Assembly: GCA_032988165.1 (NCBI GenBank)
Contig: JANTQF010000424.1
Span: 1 to 27,271, forward strand
Reading direction: 5' to 3'
Origin: Emmonsiellopsis sp. PD_33
Taxonomy: Eukaryota > Ascomycota > Eurotiomycetes > Onygenales > Ajellomycetaceae
DNA: 27,271 nt
Shown: in pieces, positions 1 through 9,547 of the stretch
Layout of the letters: each line of letters starts with the position of its first letter
Position numbering within the stretch: the stretch's first letter is position 1
The notes under the pieces: generated by a model
The model's database searches: none
Told to the model about the DNA's origin: nothing
What the model saw: only the letters and a program-made list of their open reading frames with translations
Translations under genes and position numbers: made by a program

Positions 1-1107
1 ATTATATACTAGTCAATATATAAATTACCATTTATATAGTAATTTTATATGGTGGTTGTTGAGATATCCATAGGCTTCAATTCCTCATTTTGTATGGGAA
101 AACAGTGTTCATTGGGTGGGACTGTTCGTTGGGTGGTGAATCACGTTACCAGTACGGCTACCATCTTTTTTTTTTCCTTTTTTTTTTTTGTCCCCGGCGT
201 TAACTCACTCGAAGCATACGTGCACACTGGAAAGAACTTATGGGCATGAAGAGAGGGAGAGTTTTTCGTCGGCGATGCAACCTCATGCCGCCTGGCTCTG
301 CTTGGCCGATAGCCATCCTAGTACGATTCGGGAGTGATTCCCCGTCGATCGCCTGCCGAACGATGGCTAGCCTCCAGCCTCCAGGAGCTCTTGGAATTGC
401 GCCAAGCCCGCTATTCCTGGATGCCAGGTCCATCCCGATTCCCCAACGACACACCAGGCGGAAACACACAGGGAAGGGAATATCAGACGCCATTATTATT
501 GTGACATGATGGGGGCAAAGGCGCAATCCTAAACCTACTGAGCGATCCTACCTTTATTTGGTAGGTTGTTTTGACATGCCAGTAATGAAAACACCAAAGC
601 ATTGCTGCGGTTTGTATCGGCCAGCTACTTCCACTACCGATACTCTTAATAGTATCAAGCTGAACCTTGCCCACCAGGTTCGCTACCCAGCTGATACATG
701 GGAAACCTACTCAGTACTAGAAGTAGCTCCTGCATATAACATGGCATCCGTGGATGAGGCCCTCCGATCCTTATCTTATCCGGGCTAATTAAGATCGAAC
801 TGAGCGGAGGCCCTAACCTTGAAAACGGTCCGACGACAACGGAGTTGGGCGACAGTCCGACCCTAGCAGATAACAACCGTCACCTCTGATAGCCTGGCCT
901 ATCAAGAATAAGGTCATGCAATAGCCTCTATCTATTGCGAAGTTGATGGGGGCAGAGAAACCCCTCAATCTTCCTTGCGTTGATGTAACATGGCGCGGGA
1001 AAGACATAAATGCGTTCACTTCCCCCTCACGCGCCATGTCCAACCACCCTTCTCACCTACCGTTGAGATATATTCACCCTACCGTTGTTGATGCCTAGCA
1101 TTTGAAC
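1..1107. other. Upstream intergenic region, no gene supported
   Basis: I see no gene here. Open frames are short, overlap on both strands and lack family resemblance or splice structure. The region holds a T-rich run at about 165-190 and two small perfect inverted repeats: CCTACC/GGTAGG (547-552 and 560-565, 7-nt loop) and GATACT/AGTATC (639-644 and 651-656, 6-nt loop). The last few hundred bases presumably carry the promoter of the gene starting at 1108, but no clear TATA box is visible. Confidence 0.6.
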
Positions 1108-2847
1108 ATGAAGCCCTTTACTATAACGCTGCTGGCCTCGGCCGTTGCGTTGGCAGCCGCCAAGTTCGAATTTCCATCGCATAGGGAGCTCACTACAGAG
1201 ATGTATGACAGCGGCGAAGTTCATGAAAGTATCATGGCTGCTAAGCATGTAAGTCGATCTATATGCTCACCCTCGCGGAACTCTCAATATTCTCTACTAA
1301 CCAGTGTAGGGTACGTGGGACCGTAATCGGGCTGCAGGAAAATTCAAGTCCGAGCAATATCCCGCTCTGAAGAAGAATCGTGTCAAATGTAAAGACGGGC
1401 TCGCCATTGTTGAGAAAGGCAACGCCAACCAGACGTTCAAGTGTAATAATGTATGCGACCTTGTTTTATGTCTGCAATTGAATAGAGTCTAACATACTTC
1501 ACAGATCGATCTGTTGGATTTCAAGAGTCATGCAGACCTGGGTAGTTTTACTGGCGAAGGCTCTTCATCCTGGGGCTGGACATCAGATGATGGACGCGAA
1601 TTCGTCGCCATTGGGCAGGCAGACGGCACCGCGTTCGCCGAGATTTCGCCCAAGGGCAAGTTGGTATACCTCGGTCGCCTGCCACAGCAATCGGAGTTTT
1701 CGATATGGCGCGAAATACGCACATATAAAAACTATGTCATCATTGGCAGTGAGGCTGTAGATCACGGTGTTCAGATTTTTGACTTGACAAAGGTCAGTAT
1801 ATACTATTCCTAACCCTCATCATGGTTGACACAATAAACAAGACAACAAATCTGACAGCAATAGCTCTTGGACATCAACCCCAGTAAACCAGTCAACTTC
1901 AGTACCACTGCAGATTTGACTGGTCACTTCACGGAACTCCCTGTTGGGCGCACGCATAATATTGTTATCCACGAAGCGCTGGATTATGCCGTTGCTGTCG
2001 GCGCCCAGCCACGTAACAGTACCTGTTTGGCTGGAATGATTTTCATTGACTTGAAGGATCCCTCGAACCCAACCACTCCTGGATGTGCCGGACAAGATGG
2101 TTATGTGCACGATGCCCAGTGCATTGTGTACCACGGACCTGACAAGCGATATGAAGGCCATGACATTTGTTACGGTTACAACGAGGATACGTTGACCATG
2201 TGAGCTAATCTGTTCTTGCCCTATCCAGTCCCTGCTAAGCTATCATGCTAATTTACCAATCCAGCTATGACGTTGGCGACAAAGTTGGCGTCAACTCCAC
2301 AACAATCATCTCCAAGACCCCCTACGTAGGGGCTAGCTACACCCACCAGGGCTGGGTGCTTGATCCCGACTGGCAAGAATACCTCCTTCTAGACGACGAA
2401 CTAGACGAGGAGGAACAATCCGGCCCCTCAGCCGACGGATACCCTGTCACATTCATCTTCGACATTTCGGACCTCGAGAACCCAAAACACACCGGCCAAT
2501 ACAAGTCCAAGGCCTACTCGATCGACCACAACCAGTACATATATGATGGTCTGAGCTATCAATCCAACTACGGCGCCGGTCTACGCGTGCTGGATATTAG
2601 CTCGATTCCCGACGACCCAACCGGTGGTGGTATTGAGGAGGTTGGTTTCTTCGATATTTTCCCCGAAGATGACCATCTGCCCAATGGCGGTTTGATCGAC
2701 TTTGTTGGAACCTGGAGTCACTATGCTGGGTTCGCCAGTGGACATATTCTGGTTAATACGATTGAGCGCGGTGCTTTTATTGTTAAAATGTCGAAGTTCG
2801 ATAAGCGGGGGAAGGGAAGGCATCATAAGAAGCCCCGGAATGTCTAA
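1108..2847 (+). CDS. Secreted LVIVD-repeat / choice-of-anchor B family protein
   Basis: Five exons: 1108-1248, 1310-1450, 1505-1792, 1865-2199 and 2265-2847, giving 495 aa. All four introns (54-72 nt) have GT/AG ends and keep frame. The start is the ATG at 1108; a TTG two codons earlier is not a credible eukaryotic start. Residues 1-20 form a signal peptide ending in LAAAKF. The body has the features of fungal choice-of-anchor B proteins built from LVIVD-type beta-propeller repeats: SWGWTS, the SIWREIRTYKNYVIIGSEA block, HGVQIFDL, and a late FIFDISDLENP repeat. The C-terminus is basic (KRGKGRHHKKPRNV). The family is secreted or surface-located in bacteria and fungi and its biochemical role is unknown; databases sometimes label fungal members 'regulatory P domain' proteins. 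I infer a secreted, possibly glycosylated, propeller protein with no assigned catalysis. The nearest neighbour is 1.2 kb away and shows no functional link. Confidence 0.92.
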
Positions 2848-3088
2848 ATTCTAGACATAATTCTGCATTGGCATCTACCCGCTTCAGGATGTATCTGATG
2901 TGAATGAGCAACGAACCTGAACATTTATGATATGCAATTCGCACAATGGGGATCATGCATAAATTTGACCAACGAGGGAGAAGAATAGTGAGTAGGCTAT
3001 GTTATAATATTACCCCCATGAACTCATGGATGCGACAATGTTTATACACGATATATTTTGTAAGCTGGTATGTTTCCAATCATGATGC

Positions 3089-3117
3089 GATCATCATCAT
3101 CGCCATCATCGTCATCC
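3089..3117. repeat. ATC-type trinucleotide microsatellite
   Basis: Imperfect run of ATC units (TCATCATCATCGCCATCATC and onward) in the 3' flank of the upstream gene. It is probably neutral. Confidence 0.8.
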
Positions 3118-3568
3118 AATTATCTCGCTGAAACTGTTTAGCATTTCAGATGGCCAAATTAGAGTAATGATACTATTGAGGCTAGCAGTGATCGGAGACC
3201 TCTGGCGTCGATGATTCTATTTCAGTAGGCGTGGTATGCAAGCCACGCGCAATGCTACTAGATCCTAAATTAACTACATGTAGTAAGAGAATGGAGGTTT
3301 TAATCCAATCACCTGCCTAGATCGGAGAGTAATATTCCCATCTCCAAACCTGACCGAAAACTCTCCGCTCCTGGGGTTTCGGAGGTCGATTATCAAGCAA
3401 TCAATAATCACTATGGACGCCCCCGGAAACATTTTTCAACCCGGCAAGATATCAGCCTCGCGCTCCAATACGGCCGGGATACCGTATTGAAAGGTGTATC
3501 CGCTTCCGAGTGGCCGTAATCCGTATGATTGCGTCCCTGAAATACGCAGGATCCAATCATTTTGGTCT

Positions 3569-3587
3569 TTAAGCTTTTTAAGCTTAA
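3569..3587. repeat. Perfect inverted repeat TTAAGCTT-TTT-AAGCTTAA
   Basis: Two 8-bp arms (3569-3576 and 3580-3587) separated by TTT. It lies about 460 bp upstream of the oxidoreductase ATG. The arms contain direct AAGCTT copies 9 bp apart. It could be a dimeric regulator site or chance AT-rich symmetry. Confidence 0.7.
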
Positions 3588-4043
3588 TTCTCTGGTTATT
3601 ATTAGTAGTAATCGAGCACTCTTTTCTCGCAGGGTTTGATCCTCATTTTCCTGCTTGGCAACCTCTACTTAGAAATCGGTTACTAATAACTCTCCGGATG
3701 GGCTTGTCACTCCGCATCGCGTCACCGTGATTAATCTGGTTTCAATCATTCTATCCTCGGTCTTGATCGTCGAGCTAAGCTTGATGCCGGGGGAAGCCTG
3801 TTAGCGGCGTGCTCTAGCCCCCTGAGTGGTGCTCTCCACCTTGAAAAGCCCCCGCAGCCATTGGCATTTTCATATGCTCGATATTGGAGGAGAAGATATA
3901 AAGAAAGGCTCCATCCGGCCTTCTTTCCTCAGGAGTTGTTGTTGGATTTTCTCTGCCAACGCCCGATTTCCTGCCTCCCTGAATTTATATCGCTGGATAC
4001 ACTCCCCCCTCGAAGCATATCCCGACTACTATCCCATCCTCCA

Positions 4044-5219
4044 ATGGCGCCTCCAAAAACCGTTGTCGTTGTCGGTGGTTCGTGGGCCGGTATCAAAACG
4101 GCGCACGGCATCCTAAAAGGCATCCCGAACACCAAGGTCGTTCTGATCAACCCTTCAAGGAATCATTACTGGAACATCGCTTCTCCTCGAATCTTAGCGA
4201 AGCCTGCGTTTTTCAACCCAAATCACCATATATCCCCTATCCCCGACATTTTCCAAAAGTACGACCAAAAACTTTTCTCCTTTGTCCAAGGAGCCGCGAC
4301 AGCGATCGACGTGGATGGAAAGACCGTCACCGTTGCCCTCACGAGCAATGAGGGAAAGGAAGATACAGACTCCACGATTCACTTCGACTATCTCGTGATA
4401 GCATCAGGAAGTACATCGGTAGCGACACTGGGACAGAACAGTGTGCTGGCCCCGTTCAAACCGACCGGCTCCGACGATCTGATAAGCACCATCAAGCAAT
4501 CGCAGAAGACGATATCAGAAGCCAGGAGCGTCATCCTTGGCGGCGCTGGTGCCGTGGGCGTTGAATTCGCGGGAGAGCTGGCGGAGGCCCTCAAGGGCAA
4601 AGAAGGCGCTTCCGTCACCCTCCTCACGGGCACCGATCGAATCCTACCAGATCAGAGGCCTCGTGTAATCGAAAAGGCACATGGCATCCTTACCAACCTG
4701 GGCGTCAAAATCCGCACCTCCGTCATGGTCTCGGGCGCAGCCCTGGACCCTTCGACGAATAAGTGGACCGTTAGCTTGGAGGGTGGCGAGACTCTCACCG
4801 CGGACGCGTACATTTCCACCACCGGTGTCATACCCAACAACAGCTTCATCCCCGAGGACCTGCTGACCGCCGGCTGGGTTACTGTTGACGAGGAGTTCCG
4901 CGTCCAGAGAAAGGGCGACAAGGACGACGTGAAGCTGCCCATCTATGCGGTTGGCGATATCACGACTAGGTTTCCTCGTCTCTTGAACACCATCGCGGCG
5001 CAAGTCGCTATGCTGCTTCCTAACCTCAAGGCGGATATTCAAGGCTTGAGTGGGAAGCGGAGCCTGTATAAGGACCCCTTGAGTTCAATTGTTATTCCGA
5101 TCGGGGCCAGCACAGGAACTGGACATGTTGCGGGTTGGATATTATGGGGATGGCTAGTATGGCTGATTAAGGGGAGGGATTATTTCCTCATGATGAAGTC
5201 GTCGATGCTGATGTCGTGA
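4044..5219 (+). CDS. FSP1/AMID-like FAD- and NAD(P)H-dependent oxidoreductase
   Basis: Single exon of 391 aa. The ATG at 4044 sits in good context (ATCCTCCAATGGCG) and directly precedes the first Rossmann fold. The open frame runs upstream to 3861, but only through a TTG, so I reject the longer form. Residues 6-16 (TVVVVGGSWAG) are the FAD-binding dinucleotide fold. Residues about 163-179 (VILGGAGAVGVEFAGEL) are the NAD(P)H fold with the EFAGEL signature. Residues 301-306 (YAVGDI) are the C-terminal FAD-contact motif. A hydrophobic Trp-rich stretch near the C-terminus (GWILWGWLVWLIKG) could anchor the protein in a membrane. This order is typical of the AIFM2/FSP1/AMID and type II NADH dehydrogenase-like group, which moves electrons from NAD(P)H to quinones. 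There is no Gly2, so the N-myristoylation known in animal FSP1 is not expected. Quinone reduction here is inferred from the family. Confidence 0.92.
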   Translation: MAPPKTVVVVGGSWAGIKTAHGILKGIPNTKVVLINPSRNHYWNIASPRILAKPAFFNPNHHISPIPDIFQKYDQKLFSFVQGAATAIDVDGKTVTVALTSNEGKEDTDSTIHFDYLVIASGSTSVATLGQNSVLAPFKPTGSDDLISTIKQSQKTISEARSVILGGAGAVGVEFAGELAEALKGKEGASVTLLTGTDRILPDQRPRVIEKAHGILTNLGVKIRTSVMVSGAALDPSTNKWTVSLEGGETLTADAYISTTGVIPNNSFIPEDLLTAGWVTVDEEFRVQRKGDKDDVKLPIYAVGDITTRFPRLLNTIAAQVAMLLPNLKADIQGLSGKRSLYKDPLSSIVIPIGASTGTGHVAGWILWGWLVWLIKGRDYFLMMKSSMLMS

Positions 5220-5396
5220 TTGTTTCTTTGTTGCTCTTCTCCTGGCTCCTTTGTCTTTCACCTATATAGCATCCGGTTTATGTAAAGATACCTGTTTGTG
5301 TTCTCTGCTTCTAGACTATATTAGATTAGTCCTACCTCATCTGTCCTTTCTCATTATAACTATATCTATACGAGTAATAATATAAATCTAAATCCT

Positions 5397-5770
5397 TTCT
5401 GTTTAGAGTCTATGTTTCTGAATCCATGGCATGCACAACCAACCCATACCGACCAGAGTCATTTCAACTCTACAGTCTTCACCTGCACTGACTCTCCAGG
5501 TATAAACTACAAAATATCAAAAGTCCCATGCCTTGCAAGAGAGGGGAAAAAAAAACAAAGGCCCATGCATTCCCACCCCTAAAAAGACCAGGTACCCAGT
5601 CCCCTGCATCCTCCAACCCGCAAACAACACCCACACCGCACGAGCACCCCTACCTACCAGTATTGCTAGATCCCTTTTCCCACGGCAGCAGCAGCAGCAA
5701 TAGTAATAGTAATAGCTGCATGCTTCCCTCTCATTTGCTCCAAACATTTTATTCTCTAATTCTATAATAA
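5397..5770 (+). repeat. Diverged direct duplication, copy A
   Basis: Collinear with 10217-10725 in the same orientation. The best block, 5464-5520, aligns without gaps to 10284-10340 with 8 mismatches in 57 positions by eye. Further matching blocks in the same order are a GAGTCTATGT decamer, AAAAAGACC followed by CATCCTCCAACCC, CCC-TTTTCCCA, and a CAGCAGCAATAG tract. Copy B carries about 150 nt more between the later blocks. No protein is encoded in either copy that I can recognise. Its origin is unresolved; it could be a segmental duplicate, a relic of a non-autonomous element, or a duplicated UTR. Confidence 0.75.
5686..5716. repeat. AGC/AAT-type trinucleotide microsatellite
   Basis: Run of CAG/CAA units followed by TAG/TAA-type triplets, inside repeat copy A. 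A shorter version of the same tract is present in copy B near 10660-10680, so the tract predates the duplication. Confidence 0.75.
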
Positions 5771-6024
5771 TCTAACACTATGTTATAAGAGAAGAGATAG
5801 GCAATCTTGACATTGAGTAGTTTAAAGAAACAAGAGATTATAGAATTTATACCTGTAGAATAGTATAATTATTTCATTACTGGATCTTAAATTGGAACAG
5901 CTAGTTACATTCTGAAGAAGCTAATTGCTATCTGGAGTGCTTGAGAAACATGTTTGAAGCTACTAGTATCTATACTTGGTGATGACAGTCATCTTCCTGG
6001 TTAACTACACTCATTGGAAGCTTA

Positions 6025-6814
6025 CTAAATGACGAAGTCAACACAACTCTCATAAGTTTGAGAGTTACTCATTGAGTACCAATACCACTGGATAGCACAC
6101 TTTCCACCCTCAGTGCAGATGGAGGCCAGGCTTTCTGGAATGGTGACATTGAAGTCAACTACGCCGGCAAGTTAGCATTTTAGGGCTATTTGCATTTCAA
6201 GGTCAAGGACACATACTGTCATCCCGGTCCGGTCCAGGGTTATTGACAGGCCAGGCCTCCCATGATTTCAGTGGAGTGCCGATAACGACGTTCGTGCTTG
6301 GGTCGATCACCGACACGTTCTAGTAGTAGTTAACTACTGTGAGCTTTTGCCTTGGAAAGGAGGCCTGCCCTAACATACCGCATATCCAGGCCTATGACCA
6401 GCAACGAGGTCGACATGGAAATCCACAATGTCTCCGGCATGAAACGTGTGAAGATTATCTGTGTTGTCCTCATATTGGAACCCTCGGCAGAGGTACGCAT
6501 TGCACTTATAATCTTGGTCGGCTGCTTTAACAGCGACCTCAATGGGACCAGCGAGATCTGTTGAACGAAGTATTAATGCTTTTCCAGGTACCAGAAACAG
6601 GGGATTAATACCCCTTCTCATGACTTTTGATACCGCAGCTCCACAGAGTTCATCGGCTAATGCTCCAGGCTGATTATGTTTTAGTTGACTTCAATCACGG
6701 ATCTAAGGCGATAGGGTGTCAAACCTTTCTAGGTGCCGGGGACTCTACCACCGCATGCCCAAGAGCACCAACCGCACAGACACAGAATGAAAGAAGAGCA
6801 GCTTGGAACAGCAT
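6025..6814 (-). CDS. Secreted LPMO-like protein (chitin-binding type-4 fold, AA16-like)
   Basis: Five exons read on the minus strand: 6814-6725, 6669-6612, 6557-6379, 6319-6217 and 6158-6025, giving 187 aa. Introns are 54-59 nt with GT/AG ends and keep frame; the first donor (GTTTGA) is weak. Residues 1-19 are a signal peptide, so the mature protein would begin with His20 (GHAVVESPAPRKPG). An N-terminal His is the hallmark of copper lytic polysaccharide monooxygenases. A candidate second brace His is His104 in a VAGH-PGYANVSV context, and the C-terminal QTYESCVDF block supplies a Tyr. Six Cys (39, 68, 73, 158, 164, 182) could form three disulfides. Blocks YLCRGFQYEDNTDN and AIQWYWYS resemble fungal secreted proteins annotated as chitin-binding type-4/LPMO, possibly CAZy AA16. 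LPMOs oxidatively cleave polysaccharides; the substrate here is unknown. It is divergent to the pectate lyase with a shared promoter region. Confidence 0.85.
6558..6611 (-). other. Predicted 54-nt in-frame intron of the LPMO-like gene
   Basis: This stretch has no stop in frame, so the exon can be read through it, which adds 18 residues. I predict it is spliced. The ends are GT/AG, its length matches the other introns of the gene, and removal joins MRR to DLAGPIE, giving a CGAAV...DLAGPIE spacing that fits the family better. The retained version interrupts the conserved region with a hydrophobic insert. Confidence 0.65.
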
Positions 6815-7582
6815 TTCAACAGGCTTGAGAAGGCTTTCAGGAGAAGAGCAGGAGCATGAAATATGTCAGCGGGTTTCAATCCAGTCAAAAGGCGAATACA
6901 ACTTAAAGAGCTGCTGAAACTCAACGGAGGCGTGGGCATTGAGTTAAGTTATATAGAGAGCCCTCCTCGTCACCACTTGCGGGCTCTAATGTATTCAATA
7001 TATCCCTTCATATTTGATTTTGGCTGATTGCAACTGTAGCTCCATCTTTATTTCTTCCCTTTTTTGCACCACTCGAGACTATCCACGGGTTACGGACAAA
7101 TTATTTATTTAAGGCTCGGAAACGCATAGAGCGCAAGGATCAACCACAGGGTCCGTATATCCCCCATAAACCATGTGGGCAATATACACCAGCCATCCAT
7201 GCCCACAAGCACTGGCACCATTGCAGATTGGCGGCATTAAAACGTGGAGGATCAGCAAGAGTTTTATCTCTCGGACGCTGCTCTACGGCCCAACCAAGGA
7301 TGATTTTCCTCCAATAGTTATTCGGATGGTGAGAATTAAAGATATAACTATTATCAACGCAGTGATAGTTATATGCTGGAATGAAGCTCCATACTTGCCC
7401 GTCACGTCATTTATGTATTCTGGCCGACGGGCCCGCATGCCAGATAGGTTTCCTCGGTCGATTAAGTGTATATATATGTCCATGCTATCCGGGTCTCACC
7501 TTAGAGAAAGCAGGTCAAGGTTTTTATTTTCCATACTCGATAATTGCGGATTTTGTCTATCTTTACAACTACTTTAGCCAGG
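6815..7582. promoter_or_regulatory. Shared divergent promoter region, LPMO-like / pectate lyase
   Basis: 768 bp between the divergent ATGs at 6814 (-) and 7583 (+). It holds a perfect GaaR-type motif (7307-7315, which includes a CCAAT core), a single CreA-type SYGGRG match (GTGGAG, 7244-7249), a TATA-like TTATATAG at about 6949-6956 serving the minus gene, and a TATATATA stretch at about 7470-7478 serving the plus gene. No coding sequence is supported. Co-regulation is inferred from the motifs and arrangement. Confidence 0.6.
7307..7315 (+). promoter_or_regulatory. GaaR-type binding motif TCCTCCAAT
   Basis: Exact match to TCCNCCAAT, the motif reported for the galacturonic-acid-responsive activator GaaR in Aspergillus and Botrytis. 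It lies 268 bp before the pectate lyase ATG and about 490 bp before the LPMO-like ATG. A 9-mer with one free position can occur by chance, but its location upstream of a pectin-degrading gene raises its prior. Confidence 0.55.
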
Positions 7583-8706
7583 ATGAACCCTCTCATTTTT
7601 CTAATTTTGGCTGCTAGTACGACCGCTTCACCATTCACTGGTCGTCGTGAACTTGCCCAGCGGAAAGCCGCAGAGGCTTGCCCTATCGGTTACTGTTTGG
7701 AGAACGGTGGGACGACAGGAGGGGGTGATGCTACTCCCATCATTGTCTCCGATTTAACACTGTTGAAGCAGGCGGCTTCAAACGATGGCCCTGCCGTCAT
7801 TATTGTGACCGGTAGAATCTCAGCACCGGCCGATTGAGTGAGCATTGCTTCAAACAAGACCATATATGGTGAACCTGGCAGCGGTAAGACTATCTTCTAA
7901 CTATTACCTTCTGGAGAACAGGACCTTTGTCCTAGTCCAGGACCTCTAACATCGCCGCATAGTGATTGAGGGTATTGGTTTGGAGATCAAGAGCGCCAGC
8001 AACGTGATTCTTCGAAATTTGAAGATCGAACGTGTCCTCTACGACGCCGGCGATGCTATCAGCTTAAACGTAGCAACTAATGTCTGGATTGATCATGTCG
8101 ATGCCTCGGGAGACTTGACTGCCAACAAGGATGATTATGATGGTCTTCTTGACATAACGCATGCCAGCGATTGGATTACTGTCAGCAACTCCTACTTCCA
8201 CAACCATGTAAGTTATACAATGCAGCATCTGCCCCTGGGAACCCAAAACTATGCTAACACTATATATACATATCAAGTGGAAGGCGTCTCTTATCGGACA
8301 TTCAGATATGAATGGCGCCGAGGATGAGGGCAGATTGCATGTCACCTTCGCGAACAACTACTGGTATAATGTGAACAGCCGAACACCATCGGTCCGTTTC
8401 GGCACCGTTCATGTTGTCAACAGCTTCTTCCATGAAATCGGGTCAACTGGCATCAATGCTCGGCAGAAGTCACAGGTTCTTGTCCAATCCAGCGCCTTTA
8501 AAGACTGTGCTGATAAGGCTATTTTCGGCGACGGGTCTGACCTTCCAGGCTATATCGTGGTCGACGATGTCGACCTTGGTGGATCAACACACTCACCTAG
8601 CCCGGGTACCCTGGAACCCGACACTCTGCCGTATCCGACCATTGAGTCTCTAGGTTCTGCGGAAGTTCCACATGTTATTCCGGGATCCGTGGGGCAGTTA
8701 CTATAG
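7583..8706 (+). pseudogene. PL1 pectate lyase with an in-frame TGA
   Basis: Three exons: 7583-7883, 7963-8207 and 8278-8706, with GT/AG introns of 79 and 70 nt; the full frame is 324 codons including the internal stop. Exon 1 encodes a signal peptide (MNPLIFLILAASTTA) and the N-terminal CPIGYCLENGGTTGG segment. Later come NVWIDHVDAS, then KDDYDGLLDITHASD (acidic calcium-site region), the HWKASLIGHSD join across intron 2, and NVNSRTPSVRFG with the R-x-P-x-x-R motif that carries the catalytic Arg in PL1 enzymes. The family cleaves polygalacturonate by beta-elimination outside the cell. A TGA at 7835-7837, between APAD and VSIASNKT, truncates translation at 84 aa, before the catalytic core. Everything after it is intact, so the break is recent, strain-specific, or a sequencing error. 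No sensible intron removes it. A single CGA-to-TGA change would explain it. Confidence 0.88.
7835..7837 (+). other. Premature in-frame TGA in the pectate lyase
   Basis: Exon 1 reads ...GRISAPAD-TGA-VSIASNKTIYGEPG..., and family members continue through this point. The following base is G (TGAG), not the TGACTA context known for fungal stop readthrough. Confidence 0.85.
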
Positions 8707-8921
8707 TCCTTTGGTTAACCCGTGCTACTGAGCCAGAGGAAGGTGAAAAGGTTTGACCTGAATATTAGGATTGAGCGTGTTTTGCCAGCCATTTATTCAA
8801 TCCTTAGCTATTTAGCTTTCTAGCCATGAATTCAGCTCCAGATATTCGCCATGTCCCCTGTATCAGAGATCTGCCAGAATTGAAGAAATTAATAATCTGG
8901 CTTCTATATCGATCTGAGTCT

Positions 8922-8940
8922 CATACATACATACATACAC
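8922..8940. repeat. CATA tetranucleotide microsatellite
   Basis: Four to five CATA units, about 215 bp past the pectate lyase stop. Confidence 0.8.
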
Positions 8941-9318
8941 ACTAGCGATTGCCCCCCCAATGATTTCGATTGAACGAGAGGGCCTCGTTGATGATTATCA
9001 AATAGCGGGCAAGCACTCAGCGGCTCGGTAGGGGGTGCATACCGGATGAGAGTCTCAATTCGGTTATGTATGACTCGTCCACAGCAACCATCATCCGGCT
9101 GGCGAGGAACTTGGCTATGAGAACGGAGCCCCAAGAGTATCATATTAAGTATCGTCTGCCCTCGCCGAATCATAACGCCAAGGTTGCAGTTAAACCATGA
9201 GGAGGCACTGGCAGAGACTGAAGGGGCCATGGGAGAAGGAGAAGATGAGGGGGAGGTTGGCACCGCCGGAGTATTCACGGCGCGGTGACCTTTATGCTGA
9301 GCGAAGCGAGTACTCTGA

Positions 9319-9547
9319 GCTTCATTGCCGGAAGCGGTTTGGGCCACATGGCACGGTAAGGTGTTGGTCGTAGACTCTTAGGCGTCAGAGAGCCGAGCAT
9401 GGACCTGCACTAACGAGTAAAGTCGAATGCAGTGATCCTCCCGAAGTTTCCGTCTCCATCACCGGACCCGTCTCGCACGCAAAGACATTCTATCTGAATC
9501 TCGATAGTAAGGAGACGATCCGCGGTTTTCCAACCCCAAGACTATGA
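9319..9547 (+). pseudogene. Possible spliced gene relic, unrecognised
   Basis: A strong candidate intron, 9356-9422 (67 nt), has donor GTAAGG, branch-like CTAAC at 9410-9414 and acceptor AG. It joins two open stretches in one frame: 9319-9355 and 9423-9547 (TGA at 9545). The second exon reads ECSDPPEVSVSITGPVSHAK and continues for about 20 residues, beta-strand-like in appearance. The frame is closed upstream by a TGA at 9316, and no start or further exon is evident. The overlapping minus-strand frame is an alternative reading. I do not recognise a family; it could be chance. Confidence 0.25.

Larger units (their letters stand above)
2848..4043. other. Intergenic region and promoter of the oxidoreductase gene
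   Basis: No gene seen. It contains an ATC-type microsatellite at about 3089-3117, a perfect 8-bp inverted repeat with a 3-nt spacer at 3569-3587, and a TATA-like GATATAAAG at about 3894-3902, roughly 145 nt before the ATG at 4044. An open frame at 3494-3730 starts only with GTG, has no family resemblance and was not accepted. Confidence 0.6.
5220..6024. other. Intergenic region between convergent genes; contains repeat copy A
   Basis: No gene is seen between the two stop codons (5219 + and 6025 -). About 5397-5770 is a diverged copy of sequence at 10217-10725. An AGC/AAT-type microsatellite lies at about 5686-5716. The remainder is AT-rich 3' flank of both genes. Confidence 0.6.

Noticed and set aside
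240..509. 89-codon frame near the left end
   Set aside because: The start is not an ATG, an overlapping frame exists on the other strand, and there is no family resemblance.
3861..4043. N-terminal extension of the FSP1/AMID-like protein
   Set aside because: The frame is open but begins only with TTG and lies between a TATA-like element and a well-placed ATG directly before the Rossmann motif.
7811..7860. An intron that would remove the pectate lyase TGA
   Set aside because: The only GT/AG choices nearby are too short or delete conserved residues around VSIASNKTIYG; the GTGAGC at 7838 lies after the stop, so it cannot rescue the frame.
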